Source of the DNA: a virus
Reading direction: 5' to 3' (one strand)
IMG/VR virus record: IMGVR_UViG_3300032088_000110
Span: 1-21,385 of that record
Length of the DNA stretch: 21,385 nucleotides
Position 1 is the first letter of the stretch, and every line of letters begins with the position of its first letter. A program made the position numbers and the translations under genes. Shown here one piece after another: positions 6,369 through 14,142 of this stretch. The notes beneath the pieces are model-generated. The model was not told the origin of the DNA. It saw only the letters and a program-made list of their open reading frames with translations, and searched no databases.

Positions 6369-7451
6369 CTATGTGAGATTCGCCTTTGCGAATGCCGTTG
6401 GCTCTAATTCTTTCATTTGTTGCAAAGTCATTGGTTTAAAGTTTTTACCCAACTGCAATTCAGCAAACTTTTCTGAAGATAAACCTCCGCGCCGCAACAA
6501 CGCGCCTTTTGTTTTGCCTATCGCATTGTTTTGAAAATCTGCTGGTTGTTTTTTCAACCAACCATAATACGTTTGGTCAGCAGGTACCGAGGTTACACCA
6601 GATTCTCCTCTTGCTGATCGCGTTGCCCCTTCTTGTAAAGACTTGAACCTCCTGTCGAGCACTGGAGCCATCGTGCTTCTACAATTCGGGTGGATAGGTG
6701 GTCTTGGTCCTTTATCAACTGGATATACTGTGCCATCAAGACTTCTGCACGTTGCCGATGTACGACTGTCTAATGTGCTTACCCACTGAACGCCTTTTAT
6801 TATGTCAGAATTATCTTGCCAAACTTGTTCTCTTGCTTGAACGGCGGCGTGTTGTAAGGCTGTGCGTGTGATGGTCTTTGCGGTGTTGTTTACCTGATAG
6901 AGTATGCCGTTGGTATATTTTTGCGCTCTCGTACCTCGGATATTTTGCAAAATTTGATTTGTTGTCTGACCTTCGTAATACCCTGCCGAGATTGCACCTG
7001 CAACTCTATCTAGCGTTTTCTTTGACATATCTTTTATAAATGGCTGGAGCAATTTGCCATTATCGGCACCAACCATAGTCAATGGGTTATTAAACACAGC
7101 AAACTCAAGGGCGGCGGCTGTTGGAATATTGAAGTCAGCCTGTATAACTTGACCCAAGGACTTCCGCTCGAATCCAGATTCGTAATCAGCCAAATCTACC
7201 GCTTGTGCAGAAACCTCAGAAGTGAACTCATCAGCTAAGATATTTAAGTCCGAGCGAACCGAAAATAATAGTTGATTAAGTCTATCTCGGCTAAAAGTTG
7301 TAAGATCACGCCCTGCCAATCTACCAGTGATAGTCGTATTAAGGTCTTTTAAAAACTTATCAGCTTTATTAGCTTCACCAGTTTTAAGCCTTTCTAAATA
7401 AACTTGATGTCGAGTCGCTATATTTATCAACTCTTCTGGAGCTTGCGCCAT
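6369..7451 (-). CDS. Phage head morphogenesis protein (Mu F / SPP1 gp7-like)
   Basis: A 360-residue minor head protein beginning MAQAPEELINIATRHQVYLE. The N-terminal two thirds are helical. Residues about 225-262 hold the Mu F signature: WVSTLDSRTSATCRSLDG followed by a proline-rich stretch and PIHPNCRSTMAPVL, with the paired Cys and the HPNCR motif. It lies directly after the portal gene (TGATG overlap), the usual partner order, and probably enters the procapsid with the portal. The C-terminal segment after residue 285 (YYGWLKKQPADFQNNAIGK) is the conserved tail commonly seen in this family. Confidence 0.88.
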   Translation of the reverse strand: MAQAPEELINIATRHQVYLERLKTGEANKADKFLKDLNTTITGRLAGRDLTTFSRDRLNQLLFSVRSDLNILADEFTSEVSAQAVDLADYESGFERKSLGQVIQADFNIPTAAALEFAVFNNPLTMVGADNGKLLQPFIKDMSKKTLDRVAGAISAGYYEGQTTNQILQNIRGTRAQKYTNGILYQVNNTAKTITRTALQHAAVQAREQVWQDNSDIIKGVQWVSTLDSRTSATCRSLDGTVYPVDKGPRPPIHPNCRSTMAPVLDRRFKSLQEGATRSARGESGVTSVPADQTYYGWLKKQPADFQNNAIGKTKGALLRRGGLSSEKFAELQLGKNFKPMTLQQMKELEPTAFAKANLT

Positions 7452-8854
7452 CAGTCATCCTCGAGGTCTGGCATACTTTCTTGCATACCAATCTCGTCTT
7501 GATAATCTTCTAGTGACTTTTCGTTATTCACCAAACCATGTTTTTTCTTCCATTCGTACAAATCACTAATCGGTAAGACACCTTGTAAAAATGAAGCAAC
7601 CATAGCTGTCAACATCTGCGGTGTTGTTTCTGGTTCAATGAAATCTTGGCTTATTGTGTACTGATATTCAGCCTCTCCGCTGACACCCATGAATTGCCCT
7701 GCCATTTTCAGGGCTACGGAATACGCTTCGGAGACGTTGTGTGCTATCAGGGAGAGAACCGAATGCTGTGCCATTAACTCACCATCAACCTGTGATGCAG
7801 TTTTCGCAACTGAGCCTGTCTGCATATACATAGCACCTAGCCCAATCATCATGGTAATTTTGTCGTTCATTGCTTCACGAGCCAGCATATTTGGGCTTGC
7901 TTGTGCAAAATCAAAAACCTCACCGCTCGGTACACCGATTAATCTGCCAGAACCAATCCGCATATTATTATCTTTCATCAAATCAATTGTTTCTTGATTA
8001 AGACCCGACATCCACGGTTGAACTTGACCAACTGTAAAAACAGAATCTTCATAGATTGCAGAATTGTTAAGATGCCCTACGTTAATTTTGGCAAGATCAT
8101 ACATTGGTGGGTGGTCTACATGAGACGTATTACATTCAGAACCCACGAAAACAAAGGGAATATAGTCGAGTGAAGCACCAGAACCATCTTTCGGGGTTGT
8201 CTTTAAATGAAGTGTCCATTCTTTTTTGTCATTTAATCGCCATTCTTTTTGTTCGTAAACGCCATCAGTAAGACAGAGCTCTATAATTATTTCAACAGAT
8301 TGGTATTCGTAACCGTCCATTGACTCATTAACACTGCTTTGTAATGTGATGAGAACAGGTTGTAGCTTTGAACCTACCCTTTTCAATTGCCAATTTATAA
8401 TCTGTCTGGCATCAAATCGTGTGATCGTGGCAAATATATTTTGACTATTTATGTCTGCGCGAGAAACTTCACCTTCAGTGGTTGGGAAATCAATTAATAA
8501 ACCACTTCGACCAATACGCAATACATCACGCACCACATCTTGCGATTGCTGGTAAATAGAAGCCCCTGCGCCATCTACGTCATAATTTACATAAGATAAT
8601 TCATCAGGAACAGTAATAGACGGAGTTTTGGCGAAAGCCTTACCGATTAAGCCTCTGCTTGTGTAACCTGCTACAGCAGAAAATACAGCACGCTTTTTGA
8701 AAGTTTTATTTCTTTCGATGTTTTCAACAGAAGTATCAAGCCGATCTAATTCTAAAATGTATTTATCAAGATTTTTTGAATCGCAAATATCATTTATGAG
8801 ATTCCACTTTTCGATATTTTCTGTGTACTTTTTGTTTTTTGAGTCAATAGTCAT
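7451..8854 (-). CDS. Portal protein (DUF4055-type)
   Basis: A 467-residue portal protein. The N-terminal region contains the typical early block FSAVAGYTSRGLIGKAFAK, and a mid region RIGRSGLLIDFPTTEG with DARQIINWQLKRVGSK. The central segment SALYEDSVFTVGQ-like (read here as NSAIYEDSVFTVGQVQPWMS) and the later Ala/Gln-rich stretch around ASQVDGELMAQHSVLSLIAH match DUF4055 portals, which form the dodecameric ring through which DNA is packaged. The ATG overlaps the terminase stop in ATGA. Slightly short compared with many portals but with both conserved halves present. Confidence 0.85.
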   Translation of the reverse strand: MTIDSKNKKYTENIEKWNLINDICDSKNLDKYILELDRLDTSVENIERNKTFKKRAVFSAVAGYTSRGLIGKAFAKTPSITVPDELSYVNYDVDGAGASIYQQSQDVVRDVLRIGRSGLLIDFPTTEGEVSRADINSQNIFATITRFDARQIINWQLKRVGSKLQPVLITLQSSVNESMDGYEYQSVEIIIELCLTDGVYEQKEWRLNDKKEWTLHLKTTPKDGSGASLDYIPFVFVGSECNTSHVDHPPMYDLAKINVGHLNNSAIYEDSVFTVGQVQPWMSGLNQETIDLMKDNNMRIGSGRLIGVPSGEVFDFAQASPNMLAREAMNDKITMMIGLGAMYMQTGSVAKTASQVDGELMAQHSVLSLIAHNVSEAYSVALKMAGQFMGVSGEAEYQYTISQDFIEPETTPQMLTAMVASFLQGVLPISDLYEWKKKHGLVNNEKSLEDYQDEIGMQESMPDLEDD

Positions 8855-10095
8855 CGCGCCATACCCATGTCTGTTACCACGATAGGTCTACCCAGTGACC
8901 ACTTGCGGTGTAAGAAGTAACCTACAGCATCGACCCAGTCATCTATTGCAGGATGTTCACTAAACTTTTCTGGTGCGCCCTTCACATATCCTTGCGACTC
9001 TATCGCGTCAGTTAAATTCGGGCATTTGTCTGTGTTTATAAGCAAACGATCATGGCTCAATAGCCCATTTACTGCGTTAACTCTATCTCGGATTAACGGA
9101 TTTGCTTTCGGACAGTCCACAGCATAACCATTCGATCTTATTATATCAATATCTGAACCAGTTGCGTTAGTCGTTCCGCTTTTACCAGATGCGTCAGGAT
9201 AGCAAGTAATTTTTCGCCCTTTTTGCGCATACTTGCTTAGTCTGAGGCAAAAATCCCTAGTATCTACGCAAACAAATTCATCAACAACGATAGGATTGTT
9301 GTTTTCAATCAAACAAATTAGTACACAACACCCACCGATATTGAAGTCTATGCCAACGTGAAGCATTTTGTCTTCATCGGTGAGCTCTCTGTTTGTGTGG
9401 TGCTTTTCTCGTTTAAAAAAATGATAAACTTTATTCGCAGAAAGGCTTACAAATTCACCTTTCAAAAACAAATCAGCAAGCACTGGGTCGTAGTTGTCTA
9501 ATATTTGCTGAACGTAGCCTTCGGGCAAAAAGGGGTTTGATTGTGTAGGCGATTTTATGACAGTGTAGCCATCTTGTAACGATTTGACCCATTTTTGATA
9601 TACGAACCCACTGTAGCCCTGATCTGGCGTGGTTACACAGCCAATTGTATTACCTGCTGGGTAGGTTGTTTTTTGCCGATTACGCTCAGTTATTTTTCGC
9701 CAAACCAGAGCCGCCTTATCTTTTGGTAAAGTATCTAACTCATCAACGATACTATGCGCTACCTCGTACGCAACGATTCTTTCTGGTCTATCATATGATC
9801 TAAGAATAACCATTCCGTAGCCATGAATAGCAATCGTATACTCTGCGCGATTAGTTTTATACCCAAGACCAAGTGCTTCAAGTTCTTCTTCGAAACCAGT
9901 TAATGCGCGTAGTCTCAACAAATCGTAGGTTGGCATATAGTAACCGCCATTCGTGCTCGGGTCCGAAAGCATCAAACAAATCAGTCTCGATATACCTGCT
10001 TTGGTCTTACCACTACCCAATCCCCCGACAAGCGCAGGGTATTTTGATTCGCTACAAACGAATTCTTCTTGGGGTTCAGTCAGGGACAGTTGCAC
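8851..10095 (-). CDS. terL: Terminase large subunit
   Basis: A 414-residue packaging ATPase and nuclease. Walker A is GGLGSGKT (residues 24-31), a Walker B-like IVDELD lies at about 116-121, and a coupling motif TTPDQGYSG follows at about 155-163. The nuclease domain begins at HVGIDFNIGGC with Asp250 as the likely first metal ligand, a second acidic site around VVDEFVCVDT and Asp301 in CYPDASG; a late DDWVDAVGYFLHR provides another acid. The start is GTG at 10095 and overlaps the small terminase gene by 20 bases; no strong Shine-Dalgarno is visible, so translation is probably coupled. The protein docks on the portal and translocates DNA. Confidence 0.92.
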   Translation of the reverse strand: MQLSLTEPQEEFVCSESKYPALVGGLGSGKTKAGISRLICLMLSDPSTNGGYYMPTYDLLRLRALTGFEEELEALGLGYKTNRAEYTIAIHGYGMVILRSYDRPERIVAYEVAHSIVDELDTLPKDKAALVWRKITERNRQKTTYPAGNTIGCVTTPDQGYSGFVYQKWVKSLQDGYTVIKSPTQSNPFLPEGYVQQILDNYDPVLADLFLKGEFVSLSANKVYHFFKREKHHTNRELTDEDKMLHVGIDFNIGGCCVLICLIENNNPIVVDEFVCVDTRDFCLRLSKYAQKGRKITCYPDASGKSGTTNATGSDIDIIRSNGYAVDCPKANPLIRDRVNAVNGLLSHDRLLINTDKCPNLTDAIESQGYVKGAPEKFSEHPAIDDWVDAVGYFLHRKWSLGRPIVVTDMGMAR

Positions 10096-10456
10096 GAACG
10101 ATCTGTATTACGTTATCTGTGCTGGTGGATATTGTAGTGGTGTCTTGTTCTTTCCAGCCTGCTTGTGTCTTTAAATAAAATATTGCCGCTGTGACGTTGC
10201 CATTTTGTGCTTGGTTGACTAAATTACCTGCCACACTTGCAATAGCTTTTCCCTTGCCTTTTTTATAAGCATCAGAAACTTCGGGCTGACGCTCCTCGAT
10301 GGCACGAAAAGTTGTTTCCGATATACCAAAATAATCTGCCAACTGGCTTTTAGTTAAGACAGCAGATAAACGCTCAACCATTATTGTGTCTTCGTCATCG
10401 AATACTTTTGTTGGTCTGCCGCCACCTTCACCTTGATTGCCTATTTTCATAATCAT
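10076..10456 (-). CDS. terS: Probable terminase small subunit
   Basis: A 126-residue protein upstream of and overlapping the large terminase. After a Gly-rich lead (GEGGGRPTKVFDD), residues about 30-60 form a helix-turn-helix (LTKSQLADYFGISETTFRAI) followed by KGKGKAIASVAGNLVNQAQN and FYLKTQAGWKEQ, a pattern shared with many small terminases that bind pac or cos DNA. Three in-frame starts lie close together (GTG 10459, ATG 10456, ATG 10450); ATG 10456 is chosen because a GAG lies eight to ten bases upstream. It overlaps the stop of the cytidylyltransferase-like gene. Confidence 0.78.
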   Translation of the reverse strand: MIMKIGNQGEGGGRPTKVFDDEDTIMVERLSAVLTKSQLADYFGISETTFRAIEERQPEVSDAYKKGKGKAIASVAGNLVNQAQNGNVTAAIFYLKTQAGWKEQDTTTISTSTDNVIQIVRATVPD

Positions 10457-10857
10457 CACTTTTTGCTCAATCTGTTGCGTAGTTCGGTTGAAGAAAACCT
10501 GTGCTTTCTAGAGTTAAAAAATATGGGTATATGTAACTTATTGCCTGTAAATGCTCTATTCCTGTACTCTTCACCGACAAATCGTATATGTATAGGCTGT
10601 GTGGTTAATATCGCCATTAAGTCTTGTTCGGTGCAATAGGGTATAACTTCGTCAACGTATTTGCTCCCAGCAATTTGAATATAACGCTCTACAATACTCT
10701 GAACTGGTTTATTTTTTTCTGGTCTTTCTAGCGACGGATCTACTTGCAAGCAACAAATTAGATAATCACAGTGCATTTTTGCTTCTCGTAACATGGCAAC
10801 ATGACCTGCGTGCAGTAAATCGAAGCATGAAGCTGTGATACCTACTTTAGGACACAT
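10456..10857 (-). CDS. Cytidylyltransferase-like (TagD/glycerol-3-phosphate cytidylyltransferase-type) protein
   Basis: A 133-residue protein of the small nucleotidyltransferase fold. Residues 4-19 read KVGITASCFDLLHAGH with the HAGH nucleotide-binding motif (residues 16-19), and the C-terminus has RFSSTELRNR, the ISST-x-LR-type motif of the same family. Such enzymes make CDP-activated polyols or similar compounds from CTP. Lying directly after the glycosyltransferase (11-base overlap) and before the terminase genes, it may make an activated group for DNA modification; wall or surface polymer precursors would be the alternative in other contexts. Substrate cannot be told from sequence. Confidence 0.82.
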   Translation of the reverse strand: MCPKVGITASCFDLLHAGHVAMLREAKMHCDYLICCLQVDPSLERPEKNKPVQSIVERYIQIAGSKYVDEVIPYCTEQDLMAILTTQPIHIRFVGEEYRNRAFTGNKLHIPIFFNSRKHRFSSTELRNRLSKK

Positions 10858-11773
10858 ATTTTTTTACACTCATACCGTAATTATTTACTTTTTTACCAGT
10901 AACTACTTCTTGATTTTTAATCAGCTTTTGTTTTTTAAAACCAGAATAGTCAACATGATGATGCCATCTGTTATAACGCCATGTTAATTTTGAAACATCA
11001 GGATGTACTTTAACTTGCATTTGGCTTTTAGCAATCGTTCCTGTATCTGCGTACCTATCGCCTTTCTGAACGATGCCTTCTTTGTGATAGAACTCTTCTG
11101 TATTGCCGCCTTTAACAACTTGAGTGCCAAGTTTTTCTTGCAAAAAAGCATAAAATTGTACGGTACACCAGCCTGCCTTAAGCATATCGAGCGATAAAAT
11201 AGTATCTTCGTTATATCTGCCGCGCCAACGGAAAGACAAATCATTGCGAATAAAGTTACAACTATAAATTCTAGTATTTGTTATAAATGGTGGAAATTTC
11301 GTTCTTGCAGGTGCGAACATCATGTAACACGGACCTGCCATTGCAATATTTTTATATCGCAAACAAAAATCTTCCATCGCGCGCCAGAATGCAGAATTTT
11401 CTACTTTAATCCTTTGATTTTTATTCAATCTACGAAATGAAGCGATGTTATCGTCCATGACCCAGTGATGTGTAAAGCCATTTTTTATTGAATGTTCCCA
11501 AGCAAAATTTCTTGCAGGACCGGGTCCGGTGCTTTTTGTTAAACCATGCTCGTCACACAACTCGTATTTCTCTTTGTACGTCATATCCAGCGGTAATATA
11601 GTCGCAGATAATTTCATTTCTCGAACTGCGTTTTCGTAATCGTTAACTTGATCTGGTTCGACCACAACATAGTGTTGCACGCTCATCAGTGTAAGAGCTT
11701 TACTGGTGATCATATACTCAGCGCGACCTTTACTGGGCACATATAATGGAAATTGTGGGTAGGTGTCAGACAT
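10847..11773 (-). CDS. Glycosyltransferase of the TET-associated (TAGT) type
   Basis: A 308-residue protein with a GT-A-like N-terminal half. Residues 9-17 read PLYVPSKGR, followed by YVVVEPDQ; GPGPARNFAWEHS is at 83-95 and HWVMDDNI at 103-110, where the DDN acid cluster is the probable DXD-type sugar-nucleotide/metal site. Later blocks include FRWRGRYNEDTILSLDMLKA. I recognise this motif series as TAGT, a family tied to glycosylation of hydroxymethylcytosine or related DNA bases in phages; the label is from memory. It overlaps the ParB-like gene by eight bases. No TET/JBP dioxygenase or hydroxymethylase is in this window, so the acceptor base is unknown. Confidence 0.78.
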   Translation of the reverse strand: MSDTYPQFPLYVPSKGRAEYMITSKALTLMSVQHYVVVEPDQVNDYENAVREMKLSATILPLDMTYKEKYELCDEHGLTKSTGPGPARNFAWEHSIKNGFTHHWVMDDNIASFRRLNKNQRIKVENSAFWRAMEDFCLRYKNIAMAGPCYMMFAPARTKFPPFITNTRIYSCNFIRNDLSFRWRGRYNEDTILSLDMLKAGWCTVQFYAFLQEKLGTQVVKGGNTEEFYHKEGIVQKGDRYADTGTIAKSQMQVKVHPDVSKLTWRYNRWHHHVDYSGFKKQKLIKNQEVVTGKKVNNYGMSVKKYVS

Positions 11774-12386
11774 ACCGCTTATCTTTCAATACATCGTTTT
11801 CTTTTTGCGGAAACCAAAAAGATTTAGTTTTTCCTGTATCTTGCACACCAATACGAGCAAAAAATTCTTTGACATCTTCTTCTGTATCAAAATGCACAAT
11901 AACGTGACGCATAGACTGTGCATTTGGCTGGTTAAACTCAGGCATATCACTCCATTCTTCGTGTGCGTCTACCTCGCCTTCTTCTTTTTCCAGAAAAATG
12001 TTGCTGATTTCTCCGCTATCAAAGCCCAGCGTACTGTAGTCAAAGTCTAATTCTGCAAGAGTTTCCAGTTCAATTTTCAACAGACTTTCGTCCCACTGAG
12101 AATTCAAAGCAAGTTTGTTGTCGGCAATAATATAAGCCTTTTTCTGAGCCTCTGTGAGTTCGGTAAGTTTTATTGTTGGAATTTTATCTATGTTTAACAA
12201 ATCTGCGGCAAGCACGCGACCATGACCTGCTATAATCATGTCTTGATCGTCTATTAGAACTGGATTGGTAAAACCGAACTCTTGTATAGAAGATGCAATC
12301 TGCTTGATCTGTGCATCTGTATGCGTGCGAGAATTATTTACGTAGGGTATTAAATGAGATATTGGTTCGTATTTGATTTTTAGCAC
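11766..12386 (-). CDS. ParB-like nuclease-domain protein
   Basis: A 206-residue protein with the ParB N-terminal fold. After MLKIKYEPISHLIPYVNN it has SRTHTDAQIKQIASSIQEFG, FTNPVLIDDQDMIIAGHGR (GHGR at 54-57, the nucleotide-binding box) and KAYIIADNKLAL. A distinct C-terminal block (RHVIVHFDTEEDVKEFFARI, then KTKSFWFP) accompanies ParB-like proteins of phage DNA-modification loci. GTG at 12386 is preferred to GTG at 12392 because GGGGG with a five-base gap precedes it and because related proteins start near this point. Its function here is probably DNA modification or modification-linked, not chromosome partition: no ParA or parS is visible. Its ribosome-binding site is buried in a hairpin. 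Confidence 0.75.
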   Translation of the reverse strand: MLKIKYEPISHLIPYVNNSRTHTDAQIKQIASSIQEFGFTNPVLIDDQDMIIAGHGRVLAADLLNIDKIPTIKLTELTEAQKKAYIIADNKLALNSQWDESLLKIELETLAELDFDYSTLGFDSGEISNIFLEKEEGEVDAHEEWSDMPEFNQPNAQSMRHVIVHFDTEEDVKEFFARIGVQDTGKTKSFWFPQKENDVLKDKRYV

Positions 12387-12389
12387 AGT

Positions 12390-12427
12390 CACCCCCAGTG
12401 ATGCGTTTAGCCTCTAGCTTGGGGGTG
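12390..12427 (-). promoter_or_regulatory. Hairpin that can hide the ribosome-binding site of the ParB-like gene
   Basis: On the minus strand CACCCCCA (12427-12420) pairs with TGGGGGTG (12397-12390), 8 bp, around a 22-base loop. The 3' arm contains the GGGGG Shine-Dalgarno and lies immediately upstream of the GTG at 12386. On the plus strand the same stem is followed, after a gap, by nine T, so weak terminator activity against antisense transcription is also possible. Confidence 0.55.
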
Positions 12428-12447
12428 ATGTTACCAGTTTTTTTTTG

Positions 12448-12705
12448 TTATGCAACATTAGCCATAATTGCTAGTCTTGCTCTCGGTCGTTTGCCAACTT
12501 TTATCGTATCAAACTCATATATTAAATTAAGGTCGAGTAACTCACGCACTCTTGGAGTGACAGAATTTATTTCCCACCCGAGTTCTTTTGCTATTTGATG
12601 CCTTGTAACCTTTTTTTTGCGCTTAATCACACGCATAACTGCTCTTCTGGCAAGCGGCAATGTGTCAATGATGTCTTTATAAGCGATTATTGAGTTATTG
12701 TGCAT
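12448..12705 (-). CDS. Winged helix-turn-helix DNA-binding protein
   Basis: An 85-residue protein from the ATG at 12705, which has AAGGAG six bases upstream; upstream in-frame starts overlap that site. Residues about 13-70 read as a winged helix: LPLARRAVMRVIKRKKKVTR, then the recognition part QIAKELGWEINSVTPRVREL and a wing LIYEFDTIKVGKRPRARLAI. This is close to small phage MarR-like or replication-initiator-like regulators. Lies at the head of the late module, between the early genes and the modification cassette, so it could regulate either. No partner or effector domain is present. Confidence 0.7.
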   Translation of the reverse strand: MHNNSIIAYKDIIDTLPLARRAVMRVIKRKKKVTRHQIAKELGWEINSVTPRVRELLDLNLIYEFDTIKVGKRPRARLAIMANVA

Positions 12706-12715
12706 GGTCATCTCC

Positions 12716-13051
12716 TTATTCGTGAAAGTAAGCATTTTTTATATCGTCTTCATATCCCAAAATCTCTGCTTTCGCAAAGGCTCTGAAAATCTTTAGGTAG
12801 GCTGTTCGCAATTGCCAAGCATGATGATGGTCAAGGCAATCGACGAATTCCATTAAAAGTTTGTCTAGCTCTTCGTATACATCTAGCTCATAGGTTTGGG
12901 CATAATTCAGTGCGTGTTCTAAAAAATGGCGATCATTTTTGCTCATATGCCGCCATGTAATATCAAGCACCTCGGGGGCTGGGTCTACTTCTTCGCCTTT
13001 AACTAAAGCAGGTAAGTGCTGTCTAAGTATCTGTGAAATTTCAAGGCTCAT
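12716..13051 (-). CDS. Conserved-type phage hypothetical protein
   Basis: A 111-residue, helix-rich acidic protein beginning MSLEISQILRQHLPALVKGE. It contains HHHAWQLRTAYLKIFRAFAK near the C-terminus and no recognised enzyme motif. The ATG overlaps the stop of the upstream gene (CTATGA) with a GGAG Shine-Dalgarno, placing it in the same operon as its small neighbours. Function is not recognised. Confidence 0.75.
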   Translation of the reverse strand: MSLEISQILRQHLPALVKGEEVDPAPEVLDITWRHMSKNDRHFLEHALNYAQTYELDVYEELDKLLMEFVDCLDHHHAWQLRTAYLKIFRAFAKAEILGYEDDIKNAYFHE

Positions 13052-13251
13052 AGTCTGTACTCCGGCTTACATACTGATTCAAAAATTTCACGATAGTCAG
13101 GATGCCCATTTTTATTGTGATGCCACAATACTACATTTTCGCAGTATCGCTTTTCGGCATCTTTAGCAATTTGTAGTTCAGATGGCATACCGTTTAATTG
13201 AGAAATTAAGTAGATAGATGCAATCGCTAGTATTCCGTAAAATGCGTTCAT
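13048..13251 (-). CDS. Small protein with N-terminal membrane segment
   Basis: A 67-residue protein beginning MNAFYGILAIASIYLISQLN. Residues about 3-19 form one hydrophobic helix (signal anchor). The polar remainder has a possible ligand set: Cys37, HH at 43-44, and a late Cys-Lys-Pro. It resembles small inner-membrane proteins scattered through phage early regions, whose role is unknown. It overlaps both neighbours by four bases. Confidence 0.7.
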   Translation of the reverse strand: MNAFYGILAIASIYLISQLNGMPSELQIAKDAEKRYCENVVLWHHNKNGHPDYREIFESVCKPEYRL

Positions 13252-13649
13252 GCTCTAAGCCTCGCTACTGGCATTTCCATGTGATTAGGTATGAATATAC
13301 AGTCTGTAATAAAATCAATAATTTTATGGTCGTAGAAACGCACCCATTCTGTTTCGTATTCACCCGATTCTTCATTGTAGTTTGATTTTCTGTGGAAGCA
13401 TTCAATGGTTGATGTAGCGCAATCTATGTCGTATCGAAATTCCGTATCACCATGCATCTCGTGACCTACGGTTATTTCGGCGCGTGGATTGCCTTTGATA
13501 AAAGATTCTGCGCTGACCTTGCCATTTTTTTCCATTTCTTGTAATTTTTCTGCCGCTCCAGTTGGGTAATTGTCGTGATGTACATAAATACAAATGTCTC
13601 GACCTGATAGTGCATTGTTGGTGAAGTTATAAGTGCCTCGTGTTGCCAT
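13248..13649 (-). CDS. Phage hypothetical protein with GTY...YPTGAA pattern
   Basis: A 133-residue protein beginning MATRGTYNFTNNALSGRDIC. The block ICIYVHHDNYPTGAAEKLQE is one that recurs in uncharacterised phage proteins (GTY... IYIH.DGYPTGAA), so it is a genuine gene family, but I do not know its function. AAGGAG is present nine bases before the ATG. It lies in the small-gene cluster downstream of the palindromic-operator promoters. Confidence 0.72.
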   Translation of the reverse strand: MATRGTYNFTNNALSGRDICIYVHHDNYPTGAAEKLQEMEKNGKVSAESFIKGNPRAEITVGHEMHGDTEFRYDIDCATSTIECFHRKSNYNEESGEYETEWVRFYDHKIIDFITDCIFIPNHMEMPVARLRA

Positions 13650-13680
13650 GTTGTTTCTCCTTGATAGTTTTTGTTATTGC

Positions 13681-13941
13681 TTAGACATTATTATTGGCAA
13701 TTCTCAGTGTGTCAAATTTATTTTTACTTAATTCAATTTTAAATTGATTTAACAAACATTCAACTTCACTTTCGGTAACGTAGTATTTCTCATGGATATA
13801 CTGACTGTCTTCTAGTGTATGAATGATCTGTTGGAATGAAGAGCGAACCATATCGTTGAGTAATCGTTCTGACTCATCGCTAGGTTTGCATTCAGGGTGA
13901 TACGTGTCGGTTGAATATTGATTACAGGCTAAGCAGTTCAT
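13681..13941 (-). CDS. Small zinc-ribbon-like protein
   Basis: An 86-residue protein beginning MNCLACNQYSTDTYHPECKP. Residues 3-18 give a CxxC...HPEC set (Cys3, Cys6, His15, Cys18), enough for one zinc site. The rest is helical and acidic with no known domain. A second gene nearby (start 14658) has the same N-terminal arrangement (CxxC then HPKC). The ATG overlaps the stop of the 59-residue gene upstream. Function is unknown; a DNA or protein adaptor role is possible. Confidence 0.72.
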   Translation of the reverse strand: MNCLACNQYSTDTYHPECKPSDESERLLNDMVRSSFQQIIHTLEDSQYIHEKYYVTESEVECLLNQFKIELSKNKFDTLRIANNNV

Positions 13942-14117
13942 AGCGTTTCTCCGTCATAAAGTAACTTCTCAACACGATGATATTTAGCAAGTGAAGGCAA
14001 CAAAGGAACAACAAACTTTTCAGCATATTCTTCTTTAGTTAAAACCGTCAAACCGCTTTCAATAGATAAATAGCAAGCTCCATTTGTATCTACGATGTCA
14101 AAATTAAATTTATTCAT
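13938..14117 (-). CDS. Small hypothetical protein (59 residues)
   Basis: ATG at 14117 with AAGGAG at nine bases upstream opens a 59-residue frame: MNKFNFDIVDTNGACYLSIE and onward to KLLYDGETL. The stop overlaps the next start in CTATGA. Composition, ribosome-binding site and coupling support a real gene. No function is recognised. It is the first gene after the large inverted-repeat region at 14143-14331. Confidence 0.72.
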   Translation of the reverse strand: MNKFNFDIVDTNGACYLSIESGLTVLTKEEYAEKFVVPLLPSLAKYHRVEKLLYDGETL

Positions 14118-14142
14118 TGATGTTTCTCCTTTTTGTTTTGGT

